A DNA stretch of 64,000 nucleotides from Ignelater luminosus. Its lineage: Eukaryota > Arthropoda > Insecta > Coleoptera > Elateridae. Position numbers and translations under genes: made by a program. The notes beneath the pieces were generated by a model. The model had not been told where the DNA came from and did no database searches. It saw nothing but the letters and a program-made list of their open reading frames with translations. The stretch lies in assembly GCA_011009095.1 (NCBI GenBank), contig VTPC01090699.1:181692-245691 (forward strand), read 5' to 3'. Below, in pieces: positions 1 through 11,700 of this stretch (positions are counted from its first letter, which is position 1; every line of letters begins with the position of its first letter).

Positions 1-3000
1 TTTTCTAGTCATTGGATTAATTTTTTCACAAAGAAATTTTGGTTTAATTAGAGAGAATTAACATTTTAATTAAAAGCAGTTTTAACTGTTGAGAGCGTTT
101 GAAAACCGAAAAACTAGTTCAAATTTTTAAATCATTCAAATTACAAAGCAAAAGAAATCTTAGTCGGGTGCACATTCAAAGGGTTTAAAAGGGTGTTACA
201 GAACCGTAAATCACTCCAGACTTTCTGTTGAAAAAAGTGGAGCAATTAGCATGAAAAGCGTGTATGTAGTTCAAAACAAAAGTATAGCGGTCAAAGGTAT
301 GCACCAGAAAAAGAACAACCGATTTTAAAGTTTAAATTGTACTAAAGTCAAGTTTATTTGCCTTCTGTGCTCGATTGACGATTATAGCGTAGAAATAAAC
401 AGAATTGACCAAAAGCGAATGGAATTTGTTTTGCACAGACTGCAATTTCTATTTGTTGTTTAAAAGATACGCTTATAAAATCAACAGGACAGTGAACTCT
501 CAATTTAGTTAATTTCAAGCTGAGAAATAGCAAAACGAGCTATTAAAGACTTTTAATTAATTGTTTTAATATTACAATTTAACAAATAATTTTAGTTCTC
601 TAAAAAGGTAAACTTTGTAAAATATTTAGTTACGTCAAAATAATAAATTTCAATTTGAAATACTACAACGTGGAAGAAATAGAAACACGTAATACTCCAG
701 AAAATCGGAAAGAATTTCTGAAAACCTGAAATTGACACGGAACAGCAATACATGAAAATTCACCTCAGTAATGTTAACACGATACAATCGACTTTATATT
801 TTTTTTGTCGAACTTCCAATGTAATATAACATTTCTTTTTACCTGAAATGTCACTCTTAAAAGTATTTCAGACGTCATATATAATTTAAAGTTAGAAACA
901 CAACTATGGATCTAAAAATACAGAAACAAAAGGCCCTTAATTAAATATTGTAATTGAATTTTATTGTTGTTGGTTTTTCCTATAATTATTCAGAAAAATT
1001 TCGTTCCACTTAATATTTCGTCCGGCCGGAATAAAGATAAAGCAAGATATTTGCATACAGGACCAGGCGATCTATAAAAGAAAGACATAAACAAAGCGCG
1101 ATATGTCATTAAACCACTGGTGTTACATATTCATGGACAAATGTAAAAACGCCAAGGGGTTGTGGCACGTTCTTATTTACATAGAAATAGCAAAACGTTA
1201 ACTTAAATGCATTTACACAACTAATGTTAAGCCGACGACGACGTTCAGTCAATTAGCTGGGAATGCTTGTACACTGTGCAACCTTTACCGCATAAACCGT
1301 AAGTGGTCTTGTTCTTCGTTAATATCAACGACGATGAGTAAAATTAACCCGTCAAGAGTGTTTGAATTGGAATATAAATGTTAGTTCGCAAACACGTAAA
1401 GAGATTGCACCGTGTACAGCTCTTTTATCAGCCATTCTTGCATTGTTCAACGCCTCTAACTCGATTACAATGCAGTATGATTACTTTTTTATGTTCAACG
1501 GAAGAGCGGCTCTCGTCAAAATGCTTTTACAATAAAGAGTAGCTGATTGATAATGCGCTTTATGATCGCTTTACTGCCCCCAAAAGTAATTTCTTAATAC
1601 AAAACAGTCATCATTTATGCATTGTATAGCGTCCAGGGATCGCTTCAATTGAAAACGAGACTAGAAATTATTCATTGCTAACCCCCTTTAAAACCGGTAA
1701 AAAAGTGCTAAACGTTTTTCTCCATTTTCTTGTTTCATTTGACCACAGAGAATCATCTATCAATTTATTTTACATGTTTATGGCTTTAAACAAAAACGGG
1801 AAGAAACGTTTTTATGTTATTCAATTTCCTATCTCTGTACTGCTAAAAGGGACTGTTTAATAACACCTCTTAACAAAAAGAGGGGGTTTTATAAAACAAT
1901 GGCAGCAAATGAAAATTAAATATAAAAGGATCATTTCATCACAAGTGCTACCAATACACTTTTTTGTTTTAAAAATTAAATCTCTCTGCGTAGTTTGTAC
2001 CCGAGAAGTATTTGATTTAATTTTACTTCATTTTTAATTAAAAAAAGATTGTAAAATTGAAACTTAAAGATATTTCTTCAAGTTATGGTTGATTAATCTC
2101 GTTAAAAAATACACGACTTTTAGCAGTATACATCTTTTGTTTTGAAATAACAATATGTGCTGCGTAAATGACTTTCTTAACTTTTCTCGTTTTCAGACAT
2201 TTTTGTAATTTTTCTCGAGGCTTTTCTTTATGTCAGTATATGGCTTGAAAGGTATTGATTAATCTTTCTCTTTGCCCATAAAATGCTGGCAAAGACTAGT
2301 GTAATATAAATCCCAACTGTTTCAATATTTCTGTCATTTATTATCTTAATTTGTATACCTGCGGTGATAGCATCTACGAAATATCAATTCAGGTGGATAA
2401 TATTGATATAAACCGAAGCTAAATACTTGAAACCCTTACAGTGCCATTCAATAGCATGAGTTACATTATTATGACACCCGCCGACTGTGGTCTTTTCTTA
2501 GCACGTGTTGCCCTTCAATTATCACTTTGCTCTCTTATCCTATCCACCGCGTAGCGGCAATATTTCCTAGTCTAGATCTGCTAGTCTAATTTCTTAGATA
2601 TCTTTTATTGTTCTCGCTTGAACTTCTTAACTTTTTAGTTCAAGAAAAAAAATTGATTTTAAACATTTGAGTGTTTCTCAAATTTACATACACCGCGTAG
2701 TACCTATTTCTCGCCATCTAAGCTGATATTTGAAACCAGGCCTAGTTCAATCCGACCGAAATAAATCAGAAAAAAACATTGTCGCACGTCACAGTTATAG
2801 CATTTGAAAAACACGTTATCATCGACCCAAAACATTACTAAATGCCATCGAAAACTTGATCAATCCAAAATGTTCAAAATCAAACATGTACAGTTTTGTT
2901 ACCTGCAGAATTTACATATCGTTAACTTTCCATCTTTTAATGTTCCAAATTATTATAGTAGAAGACAAAGCATTGAATGATTACAGAAAGCCTAACTGGC

Positions 3001-3431
3001 CCAAAAAGTCAGTCAGGTTGGAAGACTTAATTTATCAAAAAATGAATTGGTTAGAAACACACAGCGAGTCCGAATCCAAAGCCCTAAACCAATAAAAAAA
3101 GTAATTCTGCAAAGGCCAAAATCTAGTTAGCATTAATCTTCTGCACATTAATGTTTCAAAGTGGTAAATGCAACTAGTTAAAAAGGTCTACCTGGAAAGT
3201 TTTACTGGGTCAATACAAACCAAGAACATCTAACAGACGACAGATTCAAACCCAGACCATGGATAAAGCTGTGTAAATATCAAATTCAAAACCTTAATCC
3301 TTTACATTGTACCGTTTGCAACTTTTCTTTGTCAACGAAACACAAAATAAGTGTTATGCAAGTTTCATACTAGTTAGAAAAGCAACGGTTTTACATTTGC
3401 GGAATACAATTTGAAAAGCGTTGCTCTAGAG
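1..3431. other. AT-rich sequence without a recognisable gene
   Basis: This stretch is A/T-rich on both strands with frequent stops in all frames. The two short open frames in it (61 and 79 codons, near 1675 and 2856) show no domain or motif I recognise and have the size expected by chance. I see no transposon ends, tRNA or tandem repeat. It is best read as intergenic or intronic DNA. Confidence 0.6.
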
Positions 3432-4435
3432 CAGTGTTTTTCAATATTTTTGAATACGTGACCCCTTCTTAAGTAAAAAAATTCTGGGACCCCCTAGGAC
3501 CGTAAAAATGCGGCAAGCGGGCGGGCGCACTCCGCTCTGGCAATCAATTTTTGAATCTATACGTCTACCAAGATGCTAAATCTGAATATGCCAATTACTT
3601 TTGTGACCCTGTTTGGCTATTAAAATCAACATTTCTCGCTGATCTTTTCAACCACCTAAATATTTTAAATAAAAGCCTTCAAGAGAGAGAAGAAAACATT
3701 CTAACGGCAAAAGATAAAATCAAGGGATTCCTCGCAAAACTTCGTTTGTGGTCAACGTCTTTAGAAAAAATGATGCACGAGTCTTTTCCTTGCGTTCAGA
3801 AGATTGTCGAAGAAATTGCAATGAACCAATCGTTGGTAGTAAGTTCTCACATTCCTTGCAAGGTACAGATCTAGCAAAATTTGGAAGAAAAACTATTCAG
3901 TTACTTTCCGGAACTGACCTCTCAAGCTAACAACGGGCATAGATAGATACTAAATCATTTTTTAGATCTGTCAGTACAACTGGCTAATCTACCAACCAAG
4001 ATGAAACAAAATCTTATAAATTTGGCTGCCGACGGAATGCTTAAAATGGAATTTAGTTCGCAAACGATTGACGTCTTCTCGATGAAGAGAAAAGAAGAAG
4101 ATCCAGAGCTGGCAAGGGAAGCTTAGAAATTATTAGTTCCTTTTGCCACTTCGTAAACTAACTTTCTCTTCAATAGTTAGCATAAAGACTAAGAAGAAAA
4201 ATAGGCTCTAATTGGAAAATGATTTAATTATTTGCGTGTCAAACGTAGAACCAAGATTAGAAAAAATATTAAAAAATAAACAGGCACATCCTTCCCACTT
4301 AAATCGTTGTATTTTTATTGTAATGTAGGACCTATAACCCTTGCTTTTTACTTTTACCTGGCTTGCGACCGCAACCCCCGGAGCAAGACGTCGGGACCTC
4401 CCTGGGGGTCGCGACCCACAGATTGAAAAACACTG
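3432..4435 (+). mobile_element. internally deleted hAT DNA transposon (BED/ZBED5-type)
   Basis: The ends are inverted repeats: CAGTGTTTTTCAA at 3432 and TTGAAAAACACTG ending at 4435. Just outside lie 8-bp flanks, ctctagag on the left and ctgtagag on the right, identical at 7 of 8 positions. That is the target-site duplication length expected of hAT elements. The next-inner ends are C-runs reading like gacccc and ggggtc, as in many hAT families. Inside is only the C-terminal part of a transposase. At about 1 kb the copy is far shorter than an autonomous hAT (2.5-4 kb), so it is non-autonomous. Confidence 0.87.
3551..4170 (+). pseudogene. hAT transposase C-terminal fragment
   Basis: The open frame from 3551 to 3874 encodes 107 residues. 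The segment WLLKSTFLADLFNHLNILN followed by SLQ and KDKIKGFLAKLRLW is characteristic of the C-terminal half of ZBED5/SCAND3/FAM200-like hAT transposases (WLxKLxYLxDIFxxLNxLNxSLQ in the family). Further on, in a different frame around 4081-4150, is a second piece resembling the hAT dimerisation region: an EDPELAREA-like peptide, then LLVPFATS. The N-terminal BED finger, the catalytic core and the frames linking these pieces are missing or broken. The fragment sits inside the inverted repeats at 3432 and 4435 and cannot encode an active transposase. Confidence 0.8.
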
Positions 4436-4742
4436 CTGTAGAGAAATGAGTGGATCAATCTTTTTCAGCTCAAATACAAAACCTAACGCGACTTTTCAGG
4501 AAATAGCGTTCTTTACATAAGGTTTCTCTAAATAAACAAGTTTAACTCTATCAAATCCAAGATTAAAAAAGCAAGGATGATCTCATTACTGGTGTTTATG
4601 TTTAGTCCAGACACGGAAACAAAAAAGTTGTACCTATAAAATTATTTTAGTATACCACAAGCTTTAGTTTACACTACAGTGATACTTACTGATGCTAACT
4701 ATGAATCGGATTTAAAAATTAACGCTTTTTTTACTTTGAACA
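4436..4742. other. no feature seen
   Basis: AT-rich sequence between the hAT element and the minus-strand open frames. I see nothing recognisable in it. Confidence 0.5.
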
Positions 4743-5117
4743 CTATTCCCTCATTAAGCTTACGCCTAGGGCTGTACAAGAAACAAAAATAATGTTATTC
4801 TGTAAAGGTGCTTGTCCAAATTGACTAGCTTCAGTTTTATTAAAGTTACTACACATAAAGATAGGTTGCGCAAAGAAATATTCATACGGGGTACATATGA
4901 GTAGGAAAATTTTATTTAGAGAAATGGTAGAAAACGACATTGACATTCGGCGTGAATGGCGGCTCGCGTTAATGTTATCAGTTTGTGCTTCTTTCAACGT
5001 GCGCACTATATAATTTGTACAGGCTGCGTGCTCATTGCTCTTTTCAGAACGTCCTATAAGGAAACTAAATTGGTTTTTAACCAAAATCGCGGCAGCAACC
5101 ACCATATTTCTTACCAA
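4743..5117 (-). CDS. unidentified open frame, 124 codons
   Basis: A minus-strand open frame with a Met near 5117. I do not recognise it. The first 65 or so residues are charged and mixed in composition (a SEKSNEHAACTNYIVRTLKE segment). The rest is hydrophobic and low in charge, with no clear signal peptide or membrane array. It lies directly downstream, on the same strand, of the frame at 5126-5347, and the two could be parts of one decayed coding region. Against that, length alone does not exclude a chance frame at this base composition. Confidence 0.2.
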   Translation of the reverse strand: MVRNMVVAAAILVKNQFSFLIGRSEKSNEHAACTNYIVRTLKEAQTDNINASRHSRRMSMSFSTISLNKIFLLICTPYEYFFAQPIFMCSNFNKTEASQFGQAPLQNNIIFVSCTALGVSLMRE

Positions 5118-5125
5118 AACTAGTC

Positions 5126-5347
5126 TTATATGCTATCGTACAAGTCCCTAACAGTTTTAGAACTGGACTGCCACATTCTAAACTGTGGAGTATAATCTGC
5201 TCCCTTCCTGAGCTCCTGATTATAATTTTCTTTCTGCATACCTAACTGTGTGTACTGCTTAACTAAGAATTTAACTGGATCTTGGCTCAGTGCATTTAGA
5301 TCAAGAAGGTAACTAACAAACATTATTTTGTCTTCTAATACTAGCAA
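5126..5347 (-). CDS. unidentified open frame, possible exon or transposon fragment
   Basis: The minus-strand frame is open for roughly 87 codons stop to stop. Its composition is protein-like: balanced charge, LLDLNALSQDPVKFLVKQYT with helix-like spacing, then NQELRKGADYTPQFRMWQSS. It reads more like real protein than most frames in this AT-rich DNA, but I cannot name a family. It could be a diverged host exon, a retrocopy fragment or a transposase piece. No splice sites were convincing, and the neighbouring frame at 4743-5117 is on the same strand. Confidence 0.3.
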   Translation of the reverse strand: MLVLEDKIMFVSYLLDLNALSQDPVKFLVKQYTQLGMQKENYNQELRKGADYTPQFRMWQSSSKTVRDLYDSI

Positions 5348-6949
5348 ATCACAAAGTATTAAAAATGGAATTTAAGACGCCGGTTCACCGTTGCTGCGTA
5401 TTAAAAAATTAGGCTTGAAAACTACAAACAACTGAGAAACCCGACAGCTATGAGTTCTTAGTTAACCGGATTTTTTTTCAACAGAGGTACGTTTGGAAAT
5501 ACACGCTGAAAGTAAGGTATCGCCCACGAATGATAACGTTACAACTCATCGTCAGCAAAAGTGTTGTTGGTTTCTAAACGTCCGGAAAACTTACCAAGCC
5601 AAGTGACAACGTGATCCGCTTGTTTATTATTTCATGACGTTTTCATAATCAAGAAGGTGTTTGCTGCGCCACGTAAGTTTTATAATAAATGTTAATGTAA
5701 TGACTTCCGTTCTTCTTGCAACTACAGAATTTTGCGTAAATATAACAGATACCTTCACATTCACAATTTCTAAATATGCGGGTTCTTACTGTCTTAATTG
5801 TTGCGGCATAAGATGGGCTGTGAGAATAATGAGCGTTGTGCGTATGTTAGGTCATTATTTTGAAGAGGGCAGACTTTGGTACACCAAATTGACCACTGAC
5901 ATTTCTAGTTTGCTGTACTTATGATGTATTTGGTAATCATTTCTGTAACTGACCTCAGTTTGAAGAGCTTGTATTGTTAGATAGCAAACTAAGATTTTTA
6001 TATATTCAGTTCATTTGCACCAGAAAAAAAAGAGATTGAGAGAAAGAAATAGAGAGGGAGAGAGAAGAGTATAGTTAAGAGGTACCGCATCGTTTTTTTC
6101 CAAAATGAATGATATGCATGTCAGTCAAACTAATTATTAACCTGAAGCAATGCCAAAACGCAATGGGGAAGTCTTAGGTAGAAGGTTTAGTGCTTAAAAA
6201 AACGTCTCGCAGTTACAAGAGTTACATCGATAGGCTATGAAGGGTCGGCAAGGAAAAAGAAGAATGTTCTAGAATCTGCTAATTGATCTCCAAGAATTCA
6301 AAGTGAGATTTGTAACGGTTCGTTACTTGTCGTAATATAATTATTCAAATTTCTTAAAATCCCGTCAAATTAATTTAATCTAAGTTGGTACGAGAATGTC
6401 ATAAAAATAATGTGGACTCATACTCTCGATGTAATTAAATTAACCTTCATAGTTATTGTTGAAATCACAATTTGATTTGTTTATTGATTAAATTGAATTA
6501 GGGATTTTACATTTTTAAGTTTTCCTACTTAAATTTATCCTTTCTAAGAAAATAAAGATCTTTCGATTTTCCGGGACTTTCTCTAATGAAATACCCTTGA
6601 ATTAGTTCGATTTTAGTATTCTCTTGGATATTTGTTGTTCACCCGTATAAAAACTTTATTTGTGTTTGATAATTCTTTAGAAATTCTAATTCGAATTAAA
6701 AAAGTAAAATATCGATCCTAAATCATTGATTTTCTCTTTAATAGAATTTTATAAATTCAGTTCTTGGATTTTGAGTTTGGCGCGATTGTTATGATATCAT
6801 CTATGGGTGTGATTTTGTAATGCTATTTTAAAATATTGCGTATGGTTTCAGAATTTCGTTGTAATATATTGTTACGAAATACAATGCATATAATGCATAA
6901 AATAAGTAATTATAAGTAACATAACACATTAGTAGGTGTCTTTTGAAGC
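5348..6949. other. no gene seen; short GA-rich tract
   Basis: AT-rich sequence. A purine-rich simple tract (gagagaaag, agagaggga units) occupies about 6033-6069. Nothing else is recognisable. Confidence 0.5.
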
Positions 6950-7016
6950 AAAAGCTATAAAAATTCTGATATCACAATCCAAATGTGTTTCCTGGTAAAC
7001 AATGGGTAGAAGTCGT

Positions 7017-7225
7017 TGGTTGGGCGTTTGGCGGAATATCCTAGAGCCTTTCCATCTTTGCTCCTAAGAATAATTAGGGGGCCGTTTCCAACTTCGCTCC
7101 TCGAGCTCGCTGAACCTATCCGTTGTCGTCTCCTACTATCTCATTTGGATAGGTTGGTTGGGCGCCTTGGCGGGCTATTCTAGAGTTTTGCCATCTTTGC
7201 TCCTGAGGATAATGAGGATGCTTTG
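7017..7225 (+). repeat. diverged tandem duplication, period about 135 bp
   Basis: A segment starting ttggttgggcg at 7017 recurs as ttggttgggcgcc at 7152. Both copies continue with a ttggcgg block, then ctagag, then ccatctttgctcct, then aggataa or agaataa. The spacing is about 135 bp. A weaker third copy of the gggttggtggg start is visible near 7289. This is a local duplication with substitutions and small indels, embedded in a G/T-rich block unlike the surrounding AT-rich DNA. Confidence 0.7.
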
Positions 7226-7459
7226 TCCATCTTCTCTCCCTGAGTTCCTTGAACCTCGCTTTTCTTCTTCAATTCAGTACATTTTGGGCGGGTTGGTGGG
7301 TAACATTTTTGTATAGGATGTACTCGAAGTGAAGTCTTTACTTTATTGTGGCCATCAATTTTGACATTACTTATTTTGACATTCTCACTTTTGACAATAG
7401 CAGATATGACCATTTGTATATAGTTTTTTTTTGTATCGTTTCGTTTATTTTAGTATAGG

Positions 7460-8120
7460 TTTTGTGCTGGCTTTTCTTAGAAGGACTTTCGTTTGGTTTT
7501 TTTATGTTTAATTTAGGCTTTTGTTTCGTACAGCATCGGCTAGAGTATCGTGACCGAGTGGTCTTTGTGTGGCTTTCGGCCCTTTGTCGTGATCTTCGTG
7601 ATCTTTTGAGCTTTAGAACCCTTCTGGTTGATGTTAACCGTTATGACTTTTTTCCGTTTGGTCTTCGAGACCTTTATTATAGTGGTCACCGTTTGTGGCG
7701 TTTTTGCATCTTCTAGTTAAGTCTGTTGTCTTTCTTTAGTTCCCGCTATCGTTCCTCTCTTGGTGTGCGTTCTCAAGCATCGTTTGGTAGGTTAGTCGGA
7801 GATCTTGAGAATGGCATCGGTTGTGTGGTGTCGACGTTTTTAACCACTGCCGGCTTCCGTAAGACAAGGTAGCACGCGTTCTTTTACAAAGTTGTTTGTG
7901 GACTTATTTTCGCCTCCCTGAGCGGATTCATAATTCTGGATTTGCTACTTTCCGGTCCGTTGAAGAAAACGATTATTGTGTGACGAGCCCTTCAAGCAAT
8001 AGTTCATGGATTTTTGTCTTAAAATTTGTCTGTTGGTATAATTCCATTTTTAAATGGGAATTTTTATTGGAAAATAGTATCACTAATTCTTATCGAATAG
8101 TGCCATTTTTTATTTAGCCA
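7460..8120. other. G/T-rich block with long open frames, identity unknown
   Basis: The plus strand is rich in T and G. It is open as 84 codons at 7462-7716 and 73 codons at 7896-8117. On the minus strand a stop-to-stop frame of 58 codons at 7543-7716 is rich in Lys, Thr and Val (VSKTKRKKVITVNINQKGSK). The composition is distinct from the flanks, which suggests an inserted, formerly coding or repeat-derived sequence. No family is recognised. The minus-strand frame is the more protein-like of the options. Confidence 0.3.
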
Positions 8121-8542
8121 TTGGATTTTGGTTTGGCTGCTTTTATTTTTGAGAAAAATCAATATTATTGAACTGTTTTGAACGGATCCGTTTGGGTGTG
8201 GCTCCTAAAACACTTCGGGTAAATAAATAATTCCTGAGGGTATATCAAGTAGAAATTCTGATATTCGCTATAAAAGGAATTCTAGAAACTTGGAATTCAG
8301 TTAATTTGGGCTTCAGAACTTGAAGAGGTAATATCACTTATAACCTCACAAGTCCACAAGGATGTGGTATACAGTGGCGAAGAGCTAACAAACAAAATAT
8401 AGCAATCATCACTGAATGTAAATCTTAATGGAATGTGATAAAGCCAGGACTTATATGTGAGTGTGAATCTGTGTTTTGTTTTTAACTTTTACTTTTAAAA
8501 TTAGTTTATAAAAAAAGATAAGACTTATTGTTACACTTCGAT

Positions 8543-8750
8543 ATGTCTAATTGATAAATTCCACATCTCCTTTGGAATTTTGAAATTTTTTCCAATTTTA
8601 ACAAATTATTGATGAATTAGTTTGCTATTATTAATTTTTTTTTTTAATAAATATCTTGACTGAATAAGATTGTGTATTATTTTTTTCATGTCTAATTGAT
8701 AAATTCCACATCGCCTTTGGAATTTTGAGTTTTTCTTCCAATTTTAACCC
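8543..8750 (+). repeat. two-copy direct repeat of about 60 bp
   Basis: A unit starting atgtctaattgataaattcc at 8543 recurs at 8688 (offset 145 bp). The copies stay aligned for about 60 bp (cacatc, cctttggaatttt, ttccaattttaac) with only a few differences. The intervening DNA is T-rich. This may be the remains of a longer tandem array or a transposon-internal repeat. Confidence 0.75.
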
Positions 8751-11700
8751 AAGAAAGCTCTGACGTCCAATTTGTCATGGTTACCTAATTTTAGTTTTTC
8801 TTACGCTTAAGATGAAAATTAAATAACAGACCTGTGGTTTATCAGAGTGTTGGTAGATTCCAATTTATTTTAAAGTTATCGGACAGCCACGATCCTAATC
8901 GAGGTAAGTAGTCTTAATAGCCAGATTGGATTCAAATAAGTATTTAAGTGACTTGGTGAGTAACTTTTTAACAGAGTAAATTTTAAATATTGTTACACAT
9001 TACAGTTTTATTGCGGCTATTTAAAGGTTCTAAAGTAGAAAACGTTGCTTATCAGAAGAAGACGATGTAATACTAAAAGTTACTATTTAAAACAGAAAAC
9101 TTTAGACAATGATGACCGTCTTGTCTACGGTCTGCAGAATGCAAATCTAGAGATAATGATCGGACTTTTGTTAATAATATTTTTACGAAATGTATCGGAC
9201 AATACGTAGCTGTATCGAAGTGGAGAATGAGACTTTTCAACTATTTCGTATCACAGTTGCAGAATTAAGTGCTTTCAACTCATTCGTCAAAATCTAAAAA
9301 CGATGGAATACAAAACCTATTCCGTTGGTGTAAGTCAGTTGATAAACTGAGATAATTTTGTTTACCAGAAAAAAAATTTTAATAATATTCAATCCTCGTT
9401 TATGAAGAAAAAATCTGATAGCCGAGTATGTAGCGTATTACCATGTTCCTGTCCAAAGACTATTCTGTTTAAGCATCTACAACATTAGTAAAAAAGATTA
9501 TTATAGATGCAGTGGAAGTTTCTTTGAGTCTACCACTTATTTAGTTGTGGATAAAGGAATCTTACAGAATCTGGGTCATCGAATACTGTTTTGGCAAAGC
9601 ATAATTCTAAGAGGAAAGTTGCTAATGTCCCATATGGAATAGGGCTCTCAAAGAAGAAGACATTGTAGGGCATAATATTGTCAAAATGATAAAAACAGAG
9701 TTGACCTAAAAAATTATTAAAATGAAAAACCAGTTTACATTGAAAAAAAGAGAGAAAATTGGAATTAAAGAGAATATTTGCAGAATTTTAATAAATAGCA
9801 GATAGATCAAGTACTACAGGTAGGAAAAAACAAGGATGCTTATAGAACATGACGATTAACTAGGCTGAAGCAGTTACTTGTGAAATAAATTCAAAAAGAC
9901 AAGTCAAAAAATTTGACAGCCAAATCCAAAATATTCAAAACTATCTATCTGCTAGGTAGATCTTTAGATTATATATCTAATACCAAACTTGCACGGTATA
10001 TTGAGGGCGAATTTTCTAGATTTTTGATCTTTACTGCTGGGTATGGGTCTATGGTCATCTCTTAAGTGTCTGCAAAAATTTAAATGCAGTGCGAATGTAA
10101 AAGTCAGTTCCACTTTTACTTTTAGTTAGTTAGGAACACCATTGCGTACGAGATAACAGTCGTAAGCTTTTGGGTATGTAAGTGTATTTTTGATTAATAT
10201 TTAATTAACAGTTATAAACAAAAAATTCCAAAGAATAGAATTCTTTCTAAATTTAAAAACACATTTTGAACTCAAATTCTTTGTAATCTTGTAGAAGAAA
10301 ACTATATACCACGACTTTTCATTTTCTTTAGTGTCTGCTGTTGTTATGGAAAAAGTCTCTTATTAACCTTTGGTATTTAATATTTTTATTTCTAGAAGCG
10401 TAAAAAATTGTCAGTGAAAGTATTTATTTACAAGCATTAAAAATCATTAACCCGAATCTTAATTTCAGAGTCATCTGTCCTCAGCAGTAAACTAACTATA
10501 ACAATCTATTTAATCCTTGTAGAATAACAACTGTCCCATGGGAGTTGAATAAACATCTAAGCGCGTAATAAAGATAGAAATCCCATTATTAACAGTTTAA
10601 CAAACAAGCTTTAGAGAAAGAACGATATTATTCCTTTTAGTACCTAAATTACTTGATCTGAAGAATTAATTATAAAGAATATCAATGTAAGAAAAATGAA
10701 ATAAAAGCGAGGCAAAGTATCACTTCTAATTAAAGTTATTTTATTAAGTATTTGTTTTTAATTTATACAAGAAGAAAACCAGAAATGAGATTGAAATGAT
10801 TAAAAAATAATTTATAACTTATTGTTTCTCCTAATTTTGTTGAACTTATCCAACGGAACTTAGCCTAACCTAAATTTGTATAAAGTTAGTCTAGTCTAAT
10901 CCAATACAACCTACCCTAATTAGATTTAAACTGTGTAACTAATCTAACTTATCTACAATTTGAATTGGTCATTGCGTTGATGCAAACAAATTAAGTTGGC
11001 TTAGATAGCTGACCTATATGTTTATTATTAACCCTGTAATTAATAAAATTAAAGGGGGAAACAGGAAGGTGAATAACTTTTGTGCAGGGAAATCAAGATT
11101 ACTCTATAATATAGCACCATTGTCAGATTTACAGAAGAAAAGAATTAAAGTAGATTATAATTTAGATAGTTAGTGGTTAGATTAGAATTAAATATTTAAT
11201 CTAAAGCGAATCCTTCTAATGTTTACCTCTTCAACGAAGCTTTAAAGCAAACATATTCTAGCTCTTACAGAAGCAGCTCCCAGTCTTCACGTTATAATTG
11301 TAAAAGCATAATGATGTCATTGTTTTGTTCTAATTTGACGCGAATTACTAGAGTTGTCTTTAAAATTGGAAGAAAGAATATGAGAATTAGTAAAAACTTC
11401 TCCGTAGTAAATTATGCTAGTAGCAACACATTAACATGCAAGGACAGACAGAAATGTTCTGATTATACTAAAAGTTGCTGTTATGTATGTCAACTTACAT
11501 AAAATCTTTCCTTCCCATGAGACAAAACAAGAGTCACAAGAGTATTCACAATTAAGATTTTTTCTTTATTAATTTTGTGAAGGCAATTTTATTTTTGGAA
11601 ATTCCGCAGATGAAATGGTTGCAAACCTTCACAAGTTAAAAAGACTTAATAACCAACAGCTTTATAGTTCAACAATAAAGAGATGGCAGATTTATCACTT

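Noticed and set aside
2740..2760. GTTCAATCC resembling a tRNA B box
   Set aside because: No A box at the right distance and no cloverleaf stem pairing could be formed by eye.
10861..10925. CCTAACCTAA-like units resembling insect telomere repeats
   Set aside because: Only two adjacent CCTAA units and a few scattered near matches occur; this is within chance for this composition and not an interstitial telomere array.
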